From NCBI GenBank assembly GCA_947629725.1, contig CANREU010000085.1:1-6959 (forward strand): a stretch of DNA of 6,959 nt. Reading direction: 5' to 3'. The stretch is from an uncultured Clostridia bacterium. GTDB taxonomy: Bacteria > Bacillota > Clostridia > Christensenellales > Borkfalkiaceae. Under the pieces are notes generated by a model. It was not told where the DNA came from and ran no database searches. It was given only the letters and a program-made list of their open reading frames with translations. A program made the translations under genes and the position numbers. Shown piece by piece: positions 1 to 4,217 of this stretch; the first letter of the stretch is position 1, and every line of letters begins with the position of its first letter.

Positions 1-193
1 CTTGCCCGTACAATAAGCGCGAAGGGTCGCGCAAATTGGGTGCGCTGCCGCAAAAGCGTGGTTTTGCTCCGCGCAGTGGTTGTATAGCATCGGGCGCGGA
101 TTTCCGTCCCTCATTTCGAACGGAGCCGCAGGCGGAGTGAGTGAATCTTAAAATCAAGATACACTCGGCTCCTATGGAGCCTCGGTATGAGGG
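1..193 (+). repeat. Structured ~190-bp repeat, copy A (may extend left of the window)
   Basis: This stretch is closely matched by 6573-6753, with small length differences only at hairpin loops and a junction. Visible structure: hairpin GCGCGA (17-22)/TCGCGC (27-32); a two-part hairpin TGCGC (41-45)/GCGCA (71-75) enclosing GCAAAA (50-55)/TTTTGC (62-67); and a branched domain closed by CCCTCAT (108-114)/ATGAGGG (187-193), extended by CGA (117-119)/TCG (182-184). Inside that domain lie GAGTG-a-ATCTT (139-149)/AAGAT-a-CACTC (156-166) and GGCTCC (167-172)/GGAGCC (176-181). There is no plausible protein-coding content. It could be a dispersed palindromic element (REP- or MITE-like) or a structured RNA. 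The repeat and hairpins are seen directly; function is unknown. The left end cannot be defined because the window begins within or at it. Confidence 0.85.
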
Positions 194-250
194 AGGCCTT
201 TCGCCATTCGCAGCTGCCATTGCCCTCGCCCTCCCGACCACGTCATCCCG

Positions 251-297
251 AGCCGCCGCGCCGCCCGCATTTGCGGGCGGCGCGGCGGCTCTTTTTG
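251..297 (+). terminator. Strong intrinsic terminator-like hairpin, reading on the + strand
   Basis: A perfect 18-bp inverted repeat (251-268 with 273-290), almost all G/C, has a 4-nt ATTT loop and is followed on the + strand by CTTTTTGTT. That geometry terminates + strand transcription. It sits immediately beyond the stop codon of the minus-strand lipoprotein gene, but read on that strand the hairpin is followed by CGGGATGACG, with no U-tract. So it either blocks transcripts entering from the left or serves the lipoprotein gene only as a bare hairpin. Its right arm shares the 17-bp string TTTGCGGGCGGCGCGGC with 2098-2114, so it also belongs to the local repeat modules. Confidence 0.6.
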
Positions 298-1560
298 TTA
301 TATGGCAGAGAGAAGTTTTTGCACCTCTTGCGGCAATGTGAGCTTCTTTCCGTAAGTGAGCGTCATAGTCTTCGCGTCCGCGAGATAGGTCACCCCATAG
401 AAATCCGTATCGGTCGTTTCGGTGTGAATGCGCGTGAGGTGTCCGTTTTCTACGGTGAAATCCACCGTTATCGCTTCAGACCAATACGGGGCTGTAAATG
501 TATAACGGAAGCCCGTCTCGGTCGCCTTACAGTTACGTAAAAATGCGGGCAACTCGTTCCAGTCCAAAAAAGCGAGCGGGAATTCTCCCGTTAAAGTTCT
601 CTTGAAGAAGCGAAGAAATTCTACGGGAAAGCTGTCTTTGACCGGGTCGAGCTTCGTTATGTCGATTCCCAATTCGGCATATGCCTGAATCATTTCTTCG
701 TCTAATTCCAAAGGGCCGTTTATGTCGATGACGTTCGTGCGCGTGAGATAGTAGTTGCCCTCTTGCAGCGCATCGCCCGCGAGAACTTCTTGCAAGGGGG
801 CACGTTCTTCATCGGTGTATCGTTCGATAACGCACGCGGAAGTCCCTTTTAGCACGTAATAATTGTCGTAATTGGTTCCCTCGTGGCTTATCCCCGCGTC
901 GAAAAGCTCGTCATCGAGATTGCCGTTGAAAGTGTCGCCATATTCATCTTCGCGCAGGCACATCTCCCGATAGTTTGTTCCATCGACGGCAAAAAGGATT
1001 TTTTCCGTCACAATGCTTTCGTTTTTGTGCTTTTCTTCAGAGGAACCGTTCAAATAGTCCTGCTTGTTTACACGCTGTTCAAATACCATTTCGCACGTTC
1101 GGAAGTTCTCCAACGCGAAGAGGGATTCAAAATAGCTCTTCGTGATGCTCTCGCCTACGGCGATCGCCGCGGGGGTGAAAAAGCGGAAGGAATCCGCATA
1201 GTGCAGCACATATACGCTCCGCGTGAGTGTTTCTTCCGCGCCGACCTCACGGTAGGTCACGGTGCCCTGCGTGACGGACGTCAGCCCCTCGGAGGCCGTC
1301 CCAAGCGCGAGTGCCGCCTCCTCTTCCTTTGAAAGGGTCTTTCCCTCCGCATAGGAGACGAATTCCACCCCGTCGCCTCCGACTTCCTCAAAGAGGAATC
1401 CCTTCACGGCCGCCTCCGCACTCTCATAGGTGACGGCGGATACCGCCCCTTGAAAGGAGGTATCAGTGGGGGCGGGCTTTGTCGCCTCTTTGCCGCAGCC
1501 CGCAAGCAGACACCCGCAGGCGAGCGCCGCCGTAAGTCCCAAACAAACCGCTTTTTTCAT
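298..1560 (-). CDS. Secreted lipoprotein of unknown function (420 aa)
   Basis: I do not recognise this family. The start is taken at 1560 because the protein then begins with a classic lipoprotein signal: MKK, a hydrophobic stretch (residues 4-20) and the lipobox LLAGC with the lipidated cysteine at residue 22, followed by a polar Lys/Pro/Thr-rich linker. The longer frame starting at 1647 would put 29 residues before the signal and runs through the promoter. The mature part is acidic, soluble-looking and rich in aromatic residues, with no further membrane segment, no obvious catalytic motif and no solute-binding signature that I can name. It is predicted to be anchored on the outer face of the cytoplasmic membrane. 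It stands alone, divergent from the XRE regulator gene, and its promoter carries that regulator's likely operator. The Shine-Dalgarno is weak (AAGAAG-like). Surface sensing, binding or envelope maintenance are all possible; none is shown. Confidence 0.88.
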   Translation of the reverse strand: MKKAVCLGLTAALACGCLLAGCGKEATKPAPTDTSFQGAVSAVTYESAEAAVKGFLFEEVGGDGVEFVSYAEGKTLSKEEEAALALGTASEGLTSVTQGTVTYREVGAEETLTRSVYVLHYADSFRFFTPAAIAVGESITKSYFESLFALENFRTCEMVFEQRVNKQDYLNGSSEEKHKNESIVTEKILFAVDGTNYREMCLREDEYGDTFNGNLDDELFDAGISHEGTNYDNYYVLKGTSACVIERYTDEERAPLQEVLAGDALQEGNYYLTRTNVIDINGPLELDEEMIQAYAELGIDITKLDPVKDSFPVEFLRFFKRTLTGEFPLAFLDWNELPAFLRNCKATETGFRYTFTAPYWSEAITVDFTVENGHLTRIHTETTDTDFYGVTYLADAKTMTLTYGKKLTLPQEVQKLLSAI

Positions 1561-1605
1561 CTTATTTCTTCTTTTGTTTTTCGGCGAACAACCGTTTCTA
1601 CGGAT

Positions 1606-1634
1606 ATTATAAAGGCACATTGTGCCTTTGTCAA
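1606..1634 (-). promoter_or_regulatory. Consensus promoter of the lipoprotein gene
   Basis: Read on the minus strand, a perfect -35 TTGACA (1634-1629) is separated by exactly 17 bp from a perfect -10 TATAAT (1611-1606). Transcription should start near 1599, giving a leader of roughly 40 nt before the ATG at 1560. The spacer is almost filled by the palindrome at 1611-1629, so a bound repressor would occlude RNA polymerase. An unrepressed promoter this close to consensus should be strong, which fits a gene that must be held down by a repressor. Confidence 0.85.
1611..1629. promoter_or_regulatory. Operator O1: 19-bp palindrome in the promoter spacer
   Basis: AAAGGCACATTGTGCCTTT is a perfect inverted repeat with 9-bp arms around a central T. 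It lies between the -10 and -35 boxes of the lipoprotein promoter and overlaps each box by one base. Its core recurs at 1644-1655. Placement between two divergent genes, one encoding an XRE-type HTH protein, makes it the likely binding site of that protein. The palindrome is seen; the identity of the binder is inferred. Confidence 0.75.
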
Positions 1635-1643
1635 GCAAAAATT

Positions 1644-1655
1644 GCACAATGTGCC
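1644..1655. promoter_or_regulatory. Operator O2: second copy of the palindrome, next to the XRE start
   Basis: GCACAATGTGCC matches 12 consecutive bases of the reverse complement of the O1 core (GGCACAATGTGCC). It contains the 11-bp palindrome GCACA-A-TGTGC (1644-1654). The centre-to-centre distance from O1 is 29 bp, close to three helical turns, so two dimers would sit on the same face of the DNA. It lies just upstream of the regulator's ATG at 1667, where it could provide autorepression. Confidence 0.7.
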
Positions 1656-1666
1656 ATATTTATAGT

Positions 1667-1879
1667 ATGATACAGTTATCGGAGATCCAAAAAAGGTTGC
1701 GGGAAGAGATCAAGCGGAGCGGACTTTCGCAGAAGGAGATCGCGGAAAAGCTCGGTATCAACGCTTCCACGGTGAGTAAATATATGCGGCTCGACAAGTT
1801 TCCTTCGATCGATACGTTTGCCAATCTATGTATGATCCTCGACGTCTCCGCAGATGAGATCCTCGGTTTGAAGAAGTGA
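1667..1879 (+). CDS. XRE/Cro-type HTH transcriptional regulator (70 aa)
   Basis: A minimal single-domain repressor of the Cro/C1 HTH (XRE) family. Residues 5-66 form the five-helix domain: first helix around EIQKRLREEIKRSG, the helix-turn-helix LSQKEIAEKLGINASTVSKY at 20-39, then PSIDTFANLCMILDVSADEILG at 46-67. The length is normal for stand-alone members, and there is no ligand or dimerisation domain beyond this. The start at 1667 gives a complete first helix; in-frame ATGs at 1649 and 1622 only add non-conserved residues and run into the operators. None of these starts has a visible Shine-Dalgarno. It is divergent from the lipoprotein gene, with two copies of one palindrome between them, so autoregulation and repression of the lipoprotein are the natural reading. 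Its base composition is visibly less GC-rich than the downstream operon. Confidence 0.9.
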   Translation: MIQLSEIQKRLREEIKRSGLSQKEIAEKLGINASTVSKYMRLDKFPSIDTFANLCMILDVSADEILGLKK

Positions 1880-2090
1880 TTGCTTGCATTCGCGCATAGG
1901 AAATGGGGGATCCTTTGGGGAACTTCTTAACAATAATTGTCGGATATTTAGAATTTTCTCAAAAACCGTTAACAAAATAGCAGGAATCGCATATAAAATT
2001 GACAACAGAACCTCGCGCGCCTCTTCACAATGCGTACCACGCGAGGTCATTTCATTTTAAGGACAAAAGAAAAAGTGTTAAAGCAACACC
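1880..2090. other. Gene-free AT-richer stretch after the XRE gene
   Basis: I see no convincing gene here. Small features are the palindrome ACAAT-A-ATTGT (1930-1940), a lone TTGACA at 1999-2004 without a matching -10 box at normal spacing, and a long-loop inverted repeat ACCTCGCG (2010-2017)/CGCGAGGT (2040-2047) followed by CATTTCATTTT. That last structure is the nearest thing to a terminator for the XRE gene, but its 22-nt loop and broken T-tract make it weak. A 25-codon frame at 1903-1980 is noted as rejected. Confidence 0.5.
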
Positions 2091-2152
2091 GGCCGCGTTT
2101 GCGGGCGGCGCGGCCTGTCGAGGGATCTCCTTGCGAAAGAGCGAGATTCCTC
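2091..2152. repeat. Two adjacent hairpin modules
   Basis: GGCCGCG (2091-2097) pairs with CGCGGCC (2109-2115). GAGGGATCTC (2120-2129) pairs with GAGATTCCTC (2143-2152) with one G-U pair and a 13-nt loop. The second hairpin contains GAAAGAGCGAGATTC (2135-2149), which recurs exactly at 6882-6896. The first shares the 17-bp string TTTGCGGGCGGCGCGGC with the terminator-like hairpin at 251-290. Together they form the left end of the repeat mosaic that fills the space upstream of prmA. Confidence 0.7.
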
Positions 2153-2158
2153 ACGTCC

Positions 2159-2243
2159 GTTCGGAATGACGTAGTAGAACAGTTCGGAATGACGTAGTAG
2201 AACAGTTCGGAATGACGTAGTAGAACGGTTCGGAATGACGTAA
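2159..2243. repeat. 23-bp tandem repeat, about 3.7 copies
   Basis: Units run 2159-2181, 2182-2204 and 2205-2227 (last base changed), followed by a partial fourth unit from 2228. Each unit holds TTCGGAATGACGTA followed by GTAGAAC-like bases. The minus-strand reading CGTCATTCCGAA is the same motif that appears singly at 6920-6930 and, in variant form, inside both copies of the ~190-bp repeat. There are no variable spacers, so this is not a CRISPR array. It looks like local expansion of one arm of a dispersed element by slippage or unequal recombination. Confidence 0.9.
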
Positions 2244-2262
2244 AAGAGGGGAAGCCGAAAAC

Positions 2263-2330
2263 TTGCCCTCGCCCTCCTTCGGGGGGCGAGGGGCAGGGGT
2301 GCGGGGAGCAGCCCCCTCCATAGGAGGGGG
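2263..2330. repeat. GC-rich hairpin modules
   Basis: TTGCCCTCGCCCTCC (2263-2277) begins a stretch in which CCCTCGCC can pair with GGCGAGGG. It is followed by a perfect 8-bp hairpin CCCCCTCC (2312-2319)/GGAGGGGG (2323-2330) with an ATA loop. The 13-base core TTGCCCTCGCCCT recurs near 220 and at 6811, always on the + strand. No coding potential is seen. Confidence 0.6.
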
Positions 2331-2374
2331 GTAGGGGGTGCCCCGAATTGCGCACGACACCCCCTCAGTCCCTT

Positions 2375-2453
2375 CGTGACAGCTCCCCCTCAAGGGGGCG
2401 CCGAGAAACGGGGCGGGACGTGACAGCTCCCCCTCAAGGGGGCGCCGAGAAAC
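2375..2453. repeat. 35-bp direct repeat with internal hairpin, period 44
   Basis: Positions 2375-2409 and 2419-2453 are identical 35-bp copies beginning CGTGACAGCTCCCCC and ending GCGCCGAGAAAC. Each contains the small hairpin CCCCC-TCAA-GGGGG (2385-2398 in the first copy). They are separated by 9 bp of G-rich sequence. The zero divergence suggests a recent duplication or active homogenisation. Confidence 0.9.
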
Positions 2454-2495
2454 AAGCGAGGGCGGCGAGGGGTGTGCAGAAAAGAGAGGCCGCTC

Positions 2496-2530
2496 CGCCG
2501 CGCAATGCGCGGCGTTCTTCTTGACTTTTT
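2496..2530 (+). terminator. Terminator-like hairpin just upstream of the prmA promoter
   Basis: CGCCGCGC (2496-2503) pairs perfectly with GCGCGGCG (2507-2514) around an AAT loop and is followed by a T-rich run, TTCTTCTTGACTTTTT. It can end + strand transcripts coming through the repeat region. Its tail overlaps the -35 box of the operon promoter. A near-identical hairpin (loop AAG) lies at 6901-6919, so the sequence may be a repeat module that serves as an insulator here. Confidence 0.5.
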
Positions 2531-2549
2531 CCGTCCGATATTCTATAAT
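2521..2549 (+). promoter_or_regulatory. Promoter of the prmA operon, placed for a leaderless start
   Basis: The -35 TTGACT (2521-2526), a 17-bp spacer and a perfect -10 TATAAT (2544-2549) form a near-consensus sigma70/sigmaA promoter. The prmA ATG begins at 2556, only seven bases past the -10, so the expected transcription start falls on or beside the A of the ATG. There is no room for a Shine-Dalgarno sequence. All five downstream genes are in one direction with almost no gaps, so this is probably the main promoter for the whole operon. Confidence 0.85.
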
Positions 2550-2555
2550 GGTCGC

Positions 2556-3497
2556 ATGAAATACATCGAACTCACGGTACATACGACGAGCGAGGCGAGC
2601 GAGCTCGTTGCCGACATCCTGTGGAACTACACGGAGGGCGGGGTCGCCGTCTCCGACATCGCCGACGTCATCGCCCTGCAGGAGGGCAAAAACGGCGTCT
2701 TTTGGGACTATCTCGACGAGAGCCTGCAGACCCGCAGCGGCGATACCCTCGTGAAGGCCTTCCTCCTCCCCGGACGGGCGAAGAACATCCCCGCGATCAT
2801 GCGGGAGATCTACGCCTGCCGCGAGCGGAGCGGGGGAGAGATCGACTTCGGCACCCTCGAAGAGACCAAGCGGGAGATCGACGGCGACGACTGGATCGAC
2901 GTCTGGAAAAAGCACTTCCGCCCCATTCATTTGGGGAAGATCGTCGTCGTGCCCGAGTGGATCGGATACGCCGCGGCGCCCGAAGAGGAGGTCGTCCTTC
3001 TCGATTCCAACATGGCGTTCGGCACAGGGGAGCACGAGACGACCGCGATGTGCATAGAGCTCATGCAGAAGTATCTCAAAGCGGGGGACGACGTGCTCGA
3101 CGTCGGCTGCGGGAGCGGCATTTTGGGCATTGCGGCGGCGAAACTCGGCGCGAAGTCCTGCCGTCTCACCGACATCGACCCCGTTGCCGTTGCGAGCAGC
3201 AGGCACAACGCGCAGAAAAACGGCGTGGAGGACAGGGTCACCGTCGCCGAGAGCGACCTTGTGGAGGGAGACGGTCGGAAGGCCGATCTCATCCTTGCCA
3301 ACATCACGGCGGAGATCCTCGTCCACCTCGCGCCCGCCGTGCCCGCGCACCTAAAAAAGGGTGGGACGGTCGTCCTTTCGGGCATTCTTCCCGACCGCAT
3401 GGACAGGGTGAAGACGGCGTTCGGGGCGGCGGGGCTCTCTGCCGCCGAAGAAGAAACGCGGGGCGAGTGGTGTGCGCTCGTCCTCAAGGAGGAATAA
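2556..3497 (+). CDS. prmA: Ribosomal protein L11 methyltransferase PrmA (313 aa)
   Basis: PrmA is an S-adenosylmethionine-dependent enzyme that methylates ribosomal protein L11 in the cytoplasm. Residues 1-100 are the substrate-recognition part, starting MKYIELTVHTTSEASELVAD as in the family. The linker has the family signature WKKHFRPI (117-124). The Rossmann-type methyltransferase domain follows: AFGTGEHETT (154-163), the AdoMet-binding LDVGCGSGILG (181-191), the acidic turn DIDPVAV (206-212) and NITAEIL (249-255). Length is normal and complete. The ATG at 2556 is chosen because it gives the full conserved N-terminus; the upstream in-frame extension to 2472 is coded by hairpin sequence and the promoter. 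It is first in the operon, and its stop codon abuts the next ATG with no gap. In many Firmicutes prmA follows dnaJ; here it does not. Confidence 0.96.
   Translation: MKYIELTVHTTSEASELVADILWNYTEGGVAVSDIADVIALQEGKNGVFWDYLDESLQTRSGDTLVKAFLLPGRAKNIPAIMREIYACRERSGGEIDFGTLEETKREIDGDDWIDVWKKHFRPIHLGKIVVVPEWIGYAAAPEEEVVLLDSNMAFGTGEHETTAMCIELMQKYLKAGDDVLDVGCGSGILGIAAAKLGAKSCRLTDIDPVAVASSRHNAQKNGVEDRVTVAESDLVEGDGRKADLILANITAEILVHLAPAVPAHLKKGGTVVLSGILPDRMDRVKTAFGAAGLSAAEEETRGEWCALVLKEE
3486..3492 (+). promoter_or_regulatory. Strong ribosome binding site for the hydrolase
   Basis: AAGGAGG lies inside the last codons of prmA, five bases before the ATG at 3498. It fixes the start at 3498 rather than the second in-frame ATG at 3516. 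It also shows that this organism uses normal Shine-Dalgarno initiation, which makes its absence at prmA and at the XRE gene notable. Confidence 0.85.
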
Positions 3498-4214
3498 ATG
3501 GAAAAGCTCGTATGTATGCGGAATATCCGCGATTTCGCCTATGTCAACGACAGGGTCTGCGCCCGTCCCATACGGGGGATCGTCATTGATTTCATGGGGC
3601 TGAACGGCTCGGCGATGTTTTCGGGGGAGACGCTCGAGGGCGAATATTACGGCGCGGCGGGGATCCTCTTCATCGTGCCCTATGCGAACCCGTGGGCATG
3701 GATGAACCGCGCCACCGTGCGCTTTGCCGACGAACTTATCGCGGCGGTGACGGAGGGGCTGGGCCTTCCTTCCGGTCTGCCCGTCGTCGCCTCGGGCGGG
3801 AGCATGGGCGGGCTCTCCGCCATCGTCTATACGATGTACGCGGCGCGCACCCCCGTCTTGTGTGCGGCGAACTGCCCCGTGTGCGACGCCGTCTATCACT
3901 TCCATGAGCGCCCCGATCTTCCCCGCACGATGTACAGCGCCGTCTATGAGTATGATGGGACGCTCGAAGAGGCGTTAAAGACCATCTCGCCCCTCCATCT
4001 CGCGGCGGAGCTGCCCCGCATCCCGTACTTTATCATCCATTGCGACAGGGACAGCATGGTCGCCCTCGACAAGCACTCCGCCCCCTTTGCGGAAGCCATG
4101 AAGGCGGCGGGGCAGGATATTACGCTCGAGATCGTTCACGGGCGCGACCACTGCGACATCGGGCTTGAGGGCAGGCGGAGCTACGCCGCGCACATTTTGA
4201 AGGCATTCGGTTGA
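3498..4214 (+). CDS. Alpha/beta-hydrolase, peptidase S9-like (238 aa)
   Basis: A cytoplasmic serine hydrolase of the alpha/beta-hydrolase fold. The nucleophile elbow is SGGSMGG (99-105) with Ser102 as nucleophile. The likely acid is Asp183 in IIHCDRDSMV (Asp185 is the alternative), and the likely base is His218 in HGRDHCD, in the order and spacing usual for prolyl-oligopeptidase-like (S9) and acyl-esterase-like members. SPLHLAAELPRIPYFIIHCD (164-183) resembles the strand and loop before the acid in S9 proteins. The protein is short, with only the catalytic domain, no propeller and no signal peptide. Substrate cannot be told: esterase, deacylase and peptidase activities are all possible. It lies between prmA and rsmE, which are commonly adjacent, and is translationally linked to both (0 nt upstream, 3 nt downstream). 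Hydrolase identity is firm; specificity is open. Confidence 0.9.
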   Translation: MEKLVCMRNIRDFAYVNDRVCARPIRGIVIDFMGLNGSAMFSGETLEGEYYGAAGILFIVPYANPWAWMNRATVRFADELIAAVTEGLGLPSGLPVVASGGSMGGLSAIVYTMYAARTPVLCAANCPVCDAVYHFHERPDLPRTMYSAVYEYDGTLEEALKTISPLHLAAELPRIPYFIIHCDRDSMVALDKHSAPFAEAMKAAGQDITLEIVHGRDHCDIGLEGRRSYAAHILKAFG

Positions 4215-4217
4215 ACC

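Noticed and set aside
883..1332. 149-aa open frame on the + strand
   Set aside because: It is antisense to the lipoprotein, which has a clear signal peptide and stop; no recognisable domain or ribosome binding site.
1561..1647. N-terminal extension of the lipoprotein to an ATG at 1647
   Set aside because: It would place 29 residues before a perfect lipoprotein signal, and the coding would run through the promoter and operator.
1903..1980. 25-aa small frame after the XRE gene, with a partly hydrophobic sequence
   Set aside because: Only a weak AGG precedes the ATG, and there is no family resemblance; a frame of this length is expected by chance.
1999..2027. Promoter starting with TTGACA at 1999-2004
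   Set aside because: No acceptable -10 box at 16-19 bp, and no gene follows for over 500 bp.
1826..2050. 74-aa minus-strand frame with a hydrophobic middle
   Set aside because: It overlaps the 3' end of the XRE gene antisense, has no Shine-Dalgarno, and its start lies in a hairpin arm.
2159..2243. Possible CRISPR array
   Set aside because: The 23-bp units are contiguous with no variable spacers, and no cas gene is present.
2151..3350. 399-aa minus-strand frame opposite prmA
   Set aside because: It is a shadow of the GC-rich prmA codons continued into the tandem repeats; it has no recognisable domain, whereas prmA has every family motif.
2621..3589. 322-aa + strand frame rich in Arg and Gly inside prmA
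   Set aside because: An out-of-frame reading of GC-rich codons with low-complexity composition; the prmA frame is unambiguous.
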